The notes beneath the pieces were generated by a model. The model was given only the letters and a program-made list of their open reading frames with translations, searched no databases and was not told where the DNA came from. The translations under genes were made by a program, and so were the position numbers. From the NCBI GenBank assembly GCA_017430365.1, contig JAFRNC010000009.1:225804-289803 (forward strand): a DNA stretch of 64,000 nucleotides, in the 5' to 3' direction. The DNA comes from Bacteroidales bacterium. GTDB taxonomy: Bacteria > Bacteroidota > Bacteroidia > Bacteroidales > UBA932. Below are positions 52,866 to 60,796 of this stretch, in pieces. The stretch's first letter is position 1, and each line of letters begins with the position of its first letter.

Positions 52866-54176
52866 CTAAGTCAGGAGAGATGCGAGTTCTTCCCTGGCCA
52901 CTGTCTTTTGCTCTCCCGAGGCCAGGTTCTTGATGGTGACATTACCTTCGGCCGCCTCGCGGTCGCCGACGATGGCGAGGTAGGGGATGCCCTTGCGGTC
53001 GGCATACTCGAACTGTTTCTTGAGTTTCGCCTGGTCGGGATAGATTTCGCACGGGATGCCGGACGCCCTGAGGGCGGCGGCGACAGAAATGGCGTAGGCG
53101 GCTTCCTTTTCGCCCATGTTGGTGAAGAGGACGGTGGCCGATGCGGTCGCGTTCCCGGGGAACAGGTCCAGTCCGGCGAGTACATCGTAGATGCGGTCGG
53201 CACCGAAGCTGATGCCCACACCCGACATTCCCGGGAGTCCGAAGATGCCTGTCAGGTCGTCGTAGCGTCCTCCGCCGCATATGCTTCCGATAGCGAAATC
53301 GAGAGCCTTGACTTCGAAAATGGCACCTGTGTAATAGTTGAGGCCGCGGGCGAGCGAGAGGTCGAGTTCCACGGGCTGCGTTATGCCCGCTCCGGCGATG
53401 AGGGAGAAAAGGGTTGACACCTCTTCCAGACCTTTCATGCCGGTTTCGGAAGCTGAGAGAAGCTCCTTCATCCTCGCTATTTTCTCTTCCGTGGTGCCGG
53501 AGAGGGTGAGCACGGGTTCGATGACAGCCACCGCTTCTTCGGAAAGACCTTTCTCGAAGAGTTCCTGCTTGACGGCGTCAAGACCTATCTTGTCGATTTT
53601 GTCGATGGCCACGGTGATGTCGACCAGTTTGTCGGGCTGTCCGGAAACTTCCGCCAGGCCGGCGAGGATCTTCCTGTTGTTGATCTTGATACAAACCCTG
53701 ATTCCCATCTGCCCGAAGACATCGTCCACGATCTGGACCAGTTCCAGTTCGTTCAGCAGCGATTTGCTGCCGATCACGTCCACGTCGCACTGGTAGAATT
53801 CGCGGTAGCGGCCCTTCTGCGGCCGGTCGGCGCGCCAGACTGGCTGGATCTGGTATCTCTTGAAAGGGAAGGATATCTCGTTCTGGTGCTGGACGACATA
53901 GCGGGCGAAAGGGACGGTGAGGTCGTAGCGCAGGCCCTTTTCCGGGGCGAGGGAGGCCTTCTCCCCGCTGTTCTGGATGCGGAAGAGCAGTTTGTCCCCC
54001 TCTTCTCCGTACTTGCCGAGCAATGTACTGAGATTCTCCATCGAGGGCGTCTCGATGCACTGATATCCGAATTTGCGGAAAACTCCCTTGACTGTGTTGA
54101 ATATATAATTGCGCCCGGTCATCTCGACCGGTCCGAAGTCTCTGGTACCTTTGGGAATCGACGGTTTCTGTGCCAT
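52866..54176 (-). CDS. hisS: Histidine--tRNA ligase
   Basis: Class II synthetase of 436 residues that charges tRNA-His. Motif 2 is in [30 protein letters not shown]; the histidine-specific motifs [14 protein letters not shown] and GGGRYDDL are present; the C-terminal anticodon-binding domain occupies about 340-436. Start 54176 lies 24 nt from a -7 box. First gene before the C69 and GH20 genes. Confidence 0.97.
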   Translation of the reverse strand: MAQKPSIPKGTRDFGPVEMTGRNYIFNTVKGVFRKFGYQCIETPSMENLSTLLGKYGEEGDKLLFRIQNSGEKASLAPEKGLRYDLTVPFARYVVQHQNEISFPFKRYQIQPVWRADRPQKGRYREFYQCDVDVIGSKSLLNELELVQIVDDVFGQMGIRVCIKINNRKILAGLAEVSGQPDKLVDITVAIDKIDKIGLDAVKQELFEKGLSEEAVAVIEPVLTLSGTTEEKIARMKELLSASETGMKGLEEVSTLFSLIAGAGITQPVELDLSLARGLNYYTGAIFEVKALDFAIGSICGGGRYDDLTGIFGLPGMSGVGISFGADRIYDVLAGLDLFPGNATASATVLFTNMGEKEAAYAISVAAALRASGIPCEIYPDQAKLKKQFEYADRKGIPYLAIVGDREAAEGNVTIKNLASGEQKTVAREELASLLT

Positions 54177-54199
54177 TTTGAATCACTGCATTTAACTTA

Positions 54200-54207
54200 C
54201 AAAGATA
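54200..54207 (-). promoter_or_regulatory. -7 box for hisS
   Basis: TATCTTTG on the minus strand, 24 nt upstream of the hisS start. Confidence 0.6.
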
Positions 54208-54248
54208 ACAAAAAACGTTTTTTTTGTTCAACGAGAGGGTATTGTTGT

Positions 54249-54256
54249 TACTTTTG
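54249..54256 (+). promoter_or_regulatory. -7 box for the helical lipoprotein
   Basis: TACTTTTG on the plus strand, 32 nt before the ATG at 54289; a TTG at 54244-54246 is too close to serve as -33. Confidence 0.55.
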
Positions 54257-54288
54257 CGCCAATAATAACCTATTTAATCCTTAATAAA

Positions 54289-54546
54289 ATGAAAAAGATT
54301 ATTCTGATGTCTGTTATCGCTTGCATGGGCCTGTTCGCAGTTTCCTGCAAGAATCAGCCTAAAGAGGAACCCGCTCCGGCTAAGGAAGCCGTCGAGGAGG
54401 TTGTCGAGGCTGCCACCGAAGTTTCCGAAGATGCCGCAAAGACCGTCAATGACGCCCTCAAGGACGCCGGCGAAGCCGTGAAGGAAGCTGGTGAGGCTGT
54501 AAAGGACGCTGCCGAGAAGGCCGCCGAAGAGATCAAGAAGGACTAA
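54289..54546 (+). CDS. Small Ala/Glu/Lys-rich helical lipoprotein
   Basis: An 85-residue lipoprotein (lipobox AVSC, MKKIILMSVIACMGLFAVSC). The mature 65 residues contain only helix-favouring residues, with 7-residue repeats (GEAVKEA, GEAVKDA, EKAAEE) that would form a long amphipathic helix or coiled coil. This resembles Lpp-like or YtxH/apolipoprotein-like spacer proteins. It has its own promoter and a bidirectional terminator, so it is a monocistronic, possibly abundant envelope protein (inference). Confidence 0.8.
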   Translation: MKKIILMSVIACMGLFAVSCKNQPKEEPAPAKEAVEEVVEAATEVSEDAAKTVNDALKDAGEAVKEAGEAVKDAAEKAAEEIKKD

Positions 54547-54572
54547 GCTTCAGAATCCCGCAGCAAAAAAAA

Positions 54573-54596
54573 AGCGACTGATGATCTTCAGCCGCT
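54573..54596. terminator. Bidirectional terminator between convergent lipoprotein genes
   Basis: Stem AGCGACTGA (54573-54581) with TCAGCCGCT (54588-54596), one mismatch, 6-nt loop. Flanked by A9 on the left and T7 on the right, so it works for both strands. Confidence 0.88.
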
Positions 54597-54611
54597 ATTT
54601 TTTTGTCAGTA

Positions 54612-55172
54612 TCAGTAGATTATGATATCCGGCATTTCACCGTCATCCTGGCCCGGTGAGGCGGAACTGATGGTGGTGGGATGCTTCTCCTTGTAGTAGG
54701 AATAACGCTGGTATGTCACGTCCCCGACCTGGAGGGTGTTGTCATCCTTGAAAGAAATGGGCTTGCTGTCATAAGCCCCGGAGCCTCTCTGGGTGTCGGG
54801 ATTTATTTTCTCCAGATACAGGTTGCCCTCCTTGACGTAGAAATTCAGGTTCGTACTGGTCCTGTAATTCTGGTTGAGGTAATAATACTTGAAGGATTCC
54901 TTCTTCTTGTCGAATGAGAGGGCGGGGTAGTTGTATGTCTGGATATAACTCAGTGTAGGGTTGCTCTTGTGCTTGAATTCCACGGTGATGTTCCCGTAAG
55001 GATTGACGTCGGCGTCCCATTTCGCGAAAAACGGATCGTTGTCGACAGACCCCTTTGCATGTACCGGCCACCAGTCATCGTACAGATTCTTGGTCAGCCT
55101 AGAATCCTCGCTGCAGGCGGAAATCATCAGCCCGGTCAGGATTATCATAAAAAGATGGAGTAGACGCTTCAT
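54612..55172 (-). CDS. Lipoprotein of unknown function
   Basis: A 186-residue lipoprotein (MKRLLHLFMIILTGLMISAC, lipobox MISAC). The mature part has beta-strand character with many Tyr and Asn (NYPALSFDKKKESFKYYYLNQNYR) and could be a lipocalin-like barrel; family not recognised. The frame is open upstream to 55262, but the signal peptide and the -7 box at 55199-55206 fix the start at 55172. Confidence 0.7.
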   Translation of the reverse strand: MKRLLHLFMIILTGLMISACSEDSRLTKNLYDDWWPVHAKGSVDNDPFFAKWDADVNPYGNITVEFKHKSNPTLSYIQTYNYPALSFDKKKESFKYYYLNQNYRTSTNLNFYVKEGNLYLEKINPDTQRGSGAYDSKPISFKDDNTLQVGDVTYQRYSYYKEKHPTTISSASPGQDDGEMPDIIIY

Positions 55173-55190
55173 GACGGTTTTATTGAGGTT

Positions 55191-55198
55191 TATTTTTG
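55191..55198 (+). promoter_or_regulatory. -7 box for the plug-SPT-M28 operon
   Basis: TATTTTTG on the plus strand, 50 nt before the ATG at 55248. Directly abuts the minus-strand box at 55199-55206. Confidence 0.55.
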
Positions 55199-55206
55199 CA
55201 AATATA
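55199..55206 (-). promoter_or_regulatory. -7 box for the 54612-55172 lipoprotein
   Basis: TATATTTG on the minus strand, 27 nt upstream of the start at 55172. With the adjoining plus-strand box the two form one 16-bp near-palindrome, TATTTTTGCAAATATA. Confidence 0.6.
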
Positions 55207-55247
55207 AAAAAAATGTCAATCTTTGCGAAAGCCAATTCTTTCAAGCC

Positions 55248-55802
55248 ATGAAAAGAATACATTTACCACTTCTTCCTTTCCTCTCGCTGGTATTACTGCC
55301 CGTCATCTTTTCATGCGGCCCCGCCCGCATGACACCCGCCGCTACCGGTGACCAGGCCGTTGAGATGGGTTACGGTACGGTAAGCCGGGACAACGTCAAT
55401 TATTCCGTATCATCACTGAGGCCGGAAGAAGAGGAGATGTCGGTTTACAACAACATGTATGATTATATCCGCGGCCGCGTACCGGGAGTGGAGGTCTCTC
55501 CCAACAACCAGATACACATCCGCGGAGTCAATTCCATAAATGCCGGCACCGCCCCCCTTGTAATCGTCGATGGAGTCGAATCGGACCTGGGTTCGATCAA
55601 TCCGAGGGACGTCTATTCAGTGGATGTCCTCAAGGACGCATCTTCTTCGATATACGGAGTGCGCGGGGCAAACGGCGTTATCATCATAACCACCAAGTCG
55701 GCCCGTACCATGATCGAGCAGCAGGAGAAGGCCAAGCGTGAGGCCAAGGAGAGGGAAAGGGCGCAAAGGAAAGCCGAAAGGGAGGCTAAGAAGAAAAAGT
55801 AA
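55248..55802 (+). CDS. Stand-alone SusC-type TonB plug domain lipoprotein
   Basis: A 184-residue lipoprotein (lipobox VIFSC, C23). Residues about 70-150 are a clear SusC/RagA plug domain: YDYIRGRVPGVEV, IHIRGVNSINAGTAPLVIVDGV, IYGVRGANGVIIITTK. There is no beta-barrel; the protein ends in a charged helix (about 152-184, EKAKREAKERERAQRK). It has an intact start, lipobox and stop, so it is not simply a broken receptor. Role unknown. Its TAA overlaps the ATG of the next gene by 1 bp, indicating coupling. Confidence 0.85.
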   Translation: MKRIHLPLLPFLSLVLLPVIFSCGPARMTPAATGDQAVEMGYGTVSRDNVNYSVSSLRPEEEEMSVYNNMYDYIRGRVPGVEVSPNNQIHIRGVNSINAGTAPLVIVDGVESDLGSINPRDVYSVDVLKDASSSIYGVRGANGVIIITTKSARTMIEQQEKAKREAKERERAQRKAEREAKKKK

Positions 55803-56995
55803 TGAAAGAAAGCAGATTGAACCGTATCTGCGCGTCGTATACCCTTGCCGACGAAGTAAAGGCGCAAGGTATCTATCCGTATTACCGCCCCATTGAATCC
55901 GGACAGGATCCGGTGGTGAAGATGAACGGGCGGAACGTGCTCATGTTCGGTTCCAATTCCTATCTGGGGCTGTCTGACGATCCCCGTCTGAAAGAGGCCG
56001 CAATCGAGGCCATACGAAAATACGGCACAAGCTGTTCCGGTTCCCGTTTCCTCAACGGAACCCTTGACATCCATCTGGCCCTCGAGGAGAAACTGGCCCG
56101 CCTGGTCGGAAAGGAAGAGGCGGTAACCTACAGCACCGGTTTCCAGGTCAATCTCGGAGTGGTTTCATCCCTGGGATTCCGCGACGGATATATATTTCTC
56201 GACGCTCTCGACCACGCGTGTATCATTGACGGAAGCCGTCTTTCGTACAGCCGCGTGCTCAAATTCCCGCACAATGACACGGCTGCCCTGGAGAAGCGTC
56301 TGGCGCTTGCTCCCATAGATGCTCCCAAGCTTATAGTCGTGGACGGCATATATTCCATGGAGGGCGACCTGGCCCCGCTGCCGGCCTTGGTGGAACTCTG
56401 CCGCAAATACGATGCTTCACTGATGGTCGACGATGCACACGGACTCGGCGTGGTGGGCGAATGCGGCAGGGGAACGGCCAACCACTTCGGGCTGACCGAC
56501 AGCGTAGACCTCATAATGGGCACTTTCTCGAAGTCATTCGGTTCGCTCGGCGGATTCATCGCCGGCGACCATGAGGTCCTGAACTTCCTGAAACACAATT
56601 CCCGCACCCTGATATTCAGCGCCAGCATGCCTCCGGCCAACGTGGCCGCGGTCAGCCGCGCGATCGACATAATGCTTTCCGAGCCGGAACGCATAGAACA
56701 CCTGTGGGAACTGACCAGGCACGCACATGCTGAATTCAAGTCCCGCGGTTTCGATATCGGCCATACCGAATCGCCTATCATCCCCCTCTTCGTGCGCGAT
56801 TTCAACAAGTGCCTCAAGGCTGTGAAGATGGCACTTGACGAGGGCGTATTCATCACTCCGGTCGTTCCTCCGGCAGTTCCGGAAGATTCCGTCATCGTGC
56901 GTTTCGCATTGATGGCGACACATACCATGGAGCAGCTCGACGAAGCCATTGACAAGCTTACCTCCATTTTCAGGAAACTCGAAATTATTCCTTAA
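55802..56995 (+). CDS. Serine palmitoyltransferase-like alpha-oxoamine synthase
   Basis: PLP enzyme of 397 residues in the family of KBL, BioF, HemA and SPT. Key residues: H138 (stacks on PLP), D210-D211 and H213 in VDDAHGLG, and the Schiff-base K244 in GTFSKSFGSLGG. The opening YPYYRPIESGQDPVV and GTSCSGSRFLNGTLDIHLALEEKLA resemble the bacterial SPT of Bacteroides, which condenses serine and acyl thioester in sphingolipid synthesis. KBL or another family member remains possible. Coupled to the plug lipoprotein gene and 2 bp before the M28 gene. Confidence 0.82.
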   Translation: MKESRLNRICASYTLADEVKAQGIYPYYRPIESGQDPVVKMNGRNVLMFGSNSYLGLSDDPRLKEAAIEAIRKYGTSCSGSRFLNGTLDIHLALEEKLARLVGKEEAVTYSTGFQVNLGVVSSLGFRDGYIFLDALDHACIIDGSRLSYSRVLKFPHNDTAALEKRLALAPIDAPKLIVVDGIYSMEGDLAPLPALVELCRKYDASLMVDDAHGLGVVGECGRGTANHFGLTDSVDLIMGTFSKSFGSLGGFIAGDHEVLNFLKHNSRTLIFSASMPPANVAAVSRAIDIMLSEPERIEHLWELTRHAHAEFKSRGFDIGHTESPIIPLFVRDFNKCLKAVKMALDEGVFITPVVPPAVPEDSVIVRFALMATHTMEQLDEAIDKLTSIFRKLEIIP

Positions 56996-56997
56996 TA

Positions 56998-58326
56998 ATG
57001 ACACGCTCCTTCATTCTCCGGGCCATCCTTGCAGTCACCGTGCTGTTGTCCGCTTCAGGATGCGCCAAGACACCTTCTTCCACTGTCTCCAAGGGTGATC
57101 CGCTCATCGCCGGCGCAGTCGCGCAAGTCAGCGAGGACAGCATCAGGACCTGGATATCGGAACTGGTCGCTTTCCACACGCGTCACAGCCTCAGTTCCCA
57201 GGACGATTCGGAAAAGGGTATCGGGGCGGCAGTCCGTTACATCACCGGACGGTGCGGCACGTGGGCCGAAGCCTCCGAAGGAGTACGCCCTGAACCGCAG
57301 ATTGAAGTCGTCCGTTTTACGGCGGGTGAAAACGGAGGCCGTTACGACCGCGTCCTTTCTATACCGGAAATCATGGTTACACTGCCCGGAACGAAAGGTG
57401 ACAAGGAAATACTGCTCTCCGCGCACATCGACACCCGCGTGGCGGACGTCATGGATTCTACATCATTCGCTCCCGGGGCGAACGACGACGGAAGCGGTCT
57501 GGCCTGCCTTCTGGAGGTCGTCCGCATCCTTTCCCGCATTCCCCTGGAGCAGACCGTGAAGTGCCTCTTCGTTTCCAGTGAGGAGCAGGGGCTCGACGGT
57601 TCCAGGTTCATGGCCGGCAAGGCGAAAGCCGAAGGGTGGCCGATAATAGCGATGATAAACAACGACATGATAGGCAACTCCGAGGCGAGCGGCACCGGCC
57701 TTAAGGAAGACCATAAGGTGCGCCTCTTCTCCGAGAGTACGCGCGGCGAGGACAGCGATCCGCGCCAGCTGGCACGTTATGTCAGGGAAACGGCAGAGAC
57801 ATACGTCCCCGGTCAGGAGGTCAAGATCATCTACAGGAACGACCGTTACCGCCGCAGCGGTGACCACACCCCTTTCCTGAGGGAGGGATTCACCGCGGTC
57901 AGGATGAGCGAGTATTGCGAGAATTATGACCGCACCCACCAGGATGTCCGTACCGAGAACGGCATCGCTTACGGCGACATGATCACCGGAGTCGACATCC
58001 CGTACCTTGCCCGCAACATCAGGATCAACCTCGCAACGGTCATGAACCTTGCCCAGGCGCCGGAGCGTCCGGCCGGAGCGAAGATAGCCAACGCCGGCGA
58101 GCTTGCGAACAATACGGTAATATCATGGGACGCCGAGGCCGGAATGTCGTATCAGGTCCTGTACCGTGAAACTGACCAGCCGGTCTGGCAGATCCTCGAG
58201 ACTCTGCCCGGTTCGGATTCCCCGCAGGACTCATTCTCCTGCCCTCTCAGCAAGGACAACTATTTCTTCGCCGTCAGGAGCCTCTCTCCGGCCGGCAATC
58301 CCAGCCTCCCTTCTGTCGCCAGATAG
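56998..58326 (+). CDS. M28 family zinc peptidase lipoprotein
   Basis: A 442-residue lipoprotein (lipobox SASGC, C22): M28 aminopeptidase domain with zinc ligands H143 (SAHIDT) and D163 (ANDDGSG), E195-E196 (SSEEQGLDGS) as catalytic base and ligand, and a later His in RRSGDHTPFLREG. A FN3-like beta-sandwich follows (about 355-442; NTVISWDAEAGMSYQVLYRE). Cleaves N-terminal residues from peptides outside the cytoplasm. Two bp after the SPT-like gene. Confidence 0.92.
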   Translation: MTRSFILRAILAVTVLLSASGCAKTPSSTVSKGDPLIAGAVAQVSEDSIRTWISELVAFHTRHSLSSQDDSEKGIGAAVRYITGRCGTWAEASEGVRPEPQIEVVRFTAGENGGRYDRVLSIPEIMVTLPGTKGDKEILLSAHIDTRVADVMDSTSFAPGANDDGSGLACLLEVVRILSRIPLEQTVKCLFVSSEEQGLDGSRFMAGKAKAEGWPIIAMINNDMIGNSEASGTGLKEDHKVRLFSESTRGEDSDPRQLARYVRETAETYVPGQEVKIIYRNDRYRRSGDHTPFLREGFTAVRMSEYCENYDRTHQDVRTENGIAYGDMITGVDIPYLARNIRINLATVMNLAQAPERPAGAKIANAGELANNTVISWDAEAGMSYQVLYRETDQPVWQILETLPGSDSPQDSFSCPLSKDNYFFAVRSLSPAGNPSLPSVAR

Positions 58327-58337
58327 TCCTGTCCGCC

Positions 58338-59003
58338 ATGGCCTCGTCCGCCAAGGATATACGCAAGTACGGGACCTGCTTTTTCGAGCAGTACGCGCAG
58401 ATATCGCTCTCTGAACTGCTGGGAGGCGGATATGAAACCCTCGTGAACAGGGACAGGCCTGACCTCCAGACCCCGGACGGCAGTTCCATAGGCATAGAGG
58501 TGACCAGGGCTATGGAAGAGAACAAGGCTTCTGCGCAGGCCATGCTGAAGGATGTGGCCGGGCTGACCAGGCCTCCCCGCGTCGCTGAGATAGACAGCAT
58601 TCTGGAGTACGGCTACTCCTACGGCCTGACCCGCGGGCGCATCGTGGGCTCCAGGGAACTGCCTTACTGGGAGATGGCCCTGCCGCTTCGCAGGATCCTG
58701 GTAAGCAAGGTTGCAAAGGTGGGGAACGGTTTCTACGGACGTTTCGACCGGATGGGCCTTTTCGTTTTCTGCAAGGACGACCTTCATGAGGCGGACGCCG
58801 TCAAGGCGATGAATTATACCATCGGTCTGCAGAAACTTCTCGAAATCCGTTACAATCTGCTGTTCCTGGCTGATATCGACGACCTGTTCGTATGCAATCT
58901 GGATGAGGGGCTTAAAACGGACTCACGCCTCTCCCGCTTCCATATTACCCAGGACCAGAGGAAATCATTCTATCTGGAGGCCGTAAGGAGACAACTCGGT
59001 TGA
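58338..59003 (+). CDS. Unrecognised cytoplasmic protein with PD-(D/E)xK-like motif
   Basis: A 221-residue protein without signal peptide. Residues about 38-58 read NRDRPDLQ ... SIGIEVTRAM, which resembles the PD ... ExK core of restriction-like nucleases, with Thr at the usual Lys position. The rest is alpha/beta (RILVSKVAKVGNGFYGRF, YNLLFLADIDDLFVCN). I do not know the family; a nuclease-fold assignment is a guess. Follows the M28 gene after 11 bp and converges on the LytTR regulator gene. Confidence 0.6.
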   Translation: MASSAKDIRKYGTCFFEQYAQISLSELLGGGYETLVNRDRPDLQTPDGSSIGIEVTRAMEENKASAQAMLKDVAGLTRPPRVAEIDSILEYGYSYGLTRGRIVGSRELPYWEMALPLRRILVSKVAKVGNGFYGRFDRMGLFVFCKDDLHEADAVKAMNYTIGLQKLLEIRYNLLFLADIDDLFVCNLDEGLKTDSRLSRFHITQDQRKSFYLEAVRRQLG

Positions 59004-59030
59004 TGGCCGGTGCGGGCCCGGCCGGATGGC

Positions 59031-59723
59031 TCAGCGCGAAAAGCGTTTCCGGAAGTCATCGCGGTAGGATTCCCCCAGCGGGAGGCTTGTCCCGTCGCTG
59101 AGGGTGACGGTATTCCGCCGTGCCTCCTGAACCCTGTCCAGCGGGACTATATAGGACTTGTGGATGCGGAGGAATCTGTCTTGAGGCAGTTCCTCCGCCA
59201 TCTTTTTCATCCGGTACAGTACGACCAGCGGGGCGTTTTCCCCTTCCAGATGTATTTTGAGGTATTCTCCCATGCCTTCTATGAAGCGGATGCGGCGGGT
59301 GTCGAGCCGGAGGCTCCGGTGGGGGGTGTCGATCTGGATAATGCCGTCGTCCTGCGACCGGCCTGCCCGGCGCGCGGAAAGCCTTTCCTGCAGTTTGGAG
59401 ACGGCCTGCTGGAATTCGGCCAGGCTGAATGGCTTGAGCAGGTAATCCACGGCATTCACGCGGAATCCCTCCACTGCATATTCCGAGTAAGCCGTCGTGA
59501 AAATCACAAGCGGCGGTTCCTTGAGCGACCGAACGAACTCCATCCCGCTCATGTCTGGCATGTTGATGTCGATCAGCATAGCGTCGGCCTGCCCGAGCCA
59601 GGGCTCCGCTTCCGCCGCGCTGCGGCACGAGGCCAGCAGTTCGATGCCGGGCGTTTTCCCGATATACACTTCCAGCAGGCGGAGCGCGAGTGGTTCATCG
59701 TCTATGGCAAGTACCTTGATCAT
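59031..59723 (-). CDS. LytTR-type response regulator
   Basis: A 230-residue regulator: receiver domain (about 1-115) with acidic pocket D8-D9 and phospho-acceptor D52 in IDINMPDMSG, and a LytTR DNA-binding domain (about 130-230; RRIRFIEGMGEYLKIHLE, RIHKSYIVPLDRV). Such regulators bind pairs of 9-bp repeats about two helix turns apart; a matching pair exists at 60704-60733. Its ATG overlaps the kinase stop (4 bp). Confidence 0.95.
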   Translation of the reverse strand: MIKVLAIDDEPLALRLLEVYIGKTPGIELLASCRSAAEAEPWLGQADAMLIDINMPDMSGMEFVRSLKEPPLVIFTTAYSEYAVEGFRVNAVDYLLKPFSLAEFQQAVSKLQERLSARRAGRSQDDGIIQIDTPHRSLRLDTRRIRFIEGMGEYLKIHLEGENAPLVVLYRMKKMAEELPQDRFLRIHKSYIVPLDRVQEARRNTVTLSDGTSLPLGESYRDDFRKRFSR

Positions 59724-60649
59724 GCGGTGAAAACGTTACTGGAAGGTTTGGAGGGGATGTCGAGGAGGATATCGTATAATCCGGCTTCTTCTTCGATGTC
59801 GAGCCGGTAGTCGGTGTCATAGAGCAGGGACAGGCGTTTCCGTATGTTGTCCAGGCCGAGACCGTGCCCTTCGTCCTGCCGTTCGGGGTGCATGGTGTTG
59901 ATGCAGTGGAAAGTAACCCTCCCGCCGTCAGTGTATACGGCCAGCTTGACGAACGATTCCCCGGTGTAGCTGATGCCGTGCTTGAAGGCGTTCTCGGCGA
60001 AAGATGCCATCAGAAGCGGCGGCACTACGGCGTCGCCGGCCTCTTTCGGGAAATCGGCCTCGATGCATATGTCTTCAGGATAGCGCAGGCGCATGAGGGA
60101 AAGATAATGCCTCATGAAATCGAGTTCGCGGGAAAGGGGGATAGTCGGTTCGCTGCCCCCGTACAGTACGATGCGCATCAGTTTCGAGAACTCGCTGACC
60201 GCTTCCGTCGCCTTGTCCGGATCGGTAAGGATGAGCGACTGGATGTTGTTGAGCGTGTTCATGAAAAAGTGCGGATTGATCTGGTAGCGGAGGGCTTCAA
60301 TCTGCTGCCTGAGGCTGACGGTTTCAAGTTCCTTCAGCCTTTTTTCATCCTGGCGCATACGGCGGTAGGAGATGAGCCCCAGGTCGCCTCCGATCAGCAG
60401 GATGCCGATAGCCAGTTCCATCCATTCCGGACGGAGAGGGCCGCGGCTTTCCCTCTCGGGTGGCGGCCCCGGACGCTGCTGCGGACGGGGATGCAGGAAG
60501 AAGCACGACATGCCGAACAGGATGATGAGGAGAGCTGTTAACGCGGCGTACCATACTTTCTTGCGGCGCAGGAGCGGTGCCAGAAGGAAATGATGGATCC
60601 CCACCAGCAGCAGAAAAGGAATGATGATACCTGATACCGACAATCCCAT
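59720..60649 (-). CDS. LytS/YehU-type sensor histidine kinase
   Basis: A 309-residue membrane kinase with three predicted helices (about 5-25, 33-52, 76-96), a Pro/Arg-rich loop between the second and third, and a His_kinase (PF06580-type) core: phospho-acceptor H127 in RYQINPHFFMNTLNNIQ and an ATP-binding domain with ENAFKHGI and GHGLGLDNIRKRL. There is no large sensor domain, so the signal is likely read in or near the membrane. Co-transcribed with the LytTR regulator. Confidence 0.93.
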   Translation of the reverse strand: MGLSVSGIIIPFLLLVGIHHFLLAPLLRRKKVWYAALTALLIILFGMSCFFLHPRPQQRPGPPPERESRGPLRPEWMELAIGILLIGGDLGLISYRRMRQDEKRLKELETVSLRQQIEALRYQINPHFFMNTLNNIQSLILTDPDKATEAVSEFSKLMRIVLYGGSEPTIPLSRELDFMRHYLSLMRLRYPEDICIEADFPKEAGDAVVPPLLMASFAENAFKHGISYTGESFVKLAVYTDGGRVTFHCINTMHPERQDEGHGLGLDNIRKRLSLLYDTDYRLDIEEEAGLYDILLDIPSKPSSNVFTA

Positions 60650-60668
60650 GGCAGACGACTTTGCTCTG

Positions 60669-60676
60669 CAAAATTA
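60669..60676 (-). promoter_or_regulatory. -7 box for the kinase-regulator operon
   Basis: TAATTTTG on the minus strand, 20 nt upstream of the kinase start at 60649. The 9-bp repeats at 60704-60733 are just upstream of where its -33 element would lie. Confidence 0.6.
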
Positions 60677-60703
60677 AGGATAATTCCCATATCTGCCGGC
60701 GCG

Positions 60704-60733
60704 TTCGTTGAAGAAAAGCGGGCTTTCGTTGAA
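60704..60733 (+). promoter_or_regulatory. Candidate LytTR operator (two direct repeats)
   Basis: TTCGTTGAA occurs at 60704-60712 and 60725-60733, start-to-start 21 bp (9-bp boxes with a 12-bp spacer), the geometry reported for LytTR sites. Each box matches the general LytTR consensus at seven of nine positions. It lies between the kinase operon and the beta-helix lipoprotein gene, so it could control either or both. Confidence 0.6.
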
Positions 60734-60796
60734 TCGCCTCCGGACTGGCTGAATTCTTGAAACCCGGAAATCCGGACAATCAAAACAATACGATAT

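Noticed and set aside
55248..55802. Pseudogene of a SusC receptor
   Set aside because: The start, lipobox and stop are intact, the C-terminal helix is coherent, and the following DNA is an unrelated intact gene overlapping by 1 bp; no barrel remnants seen.
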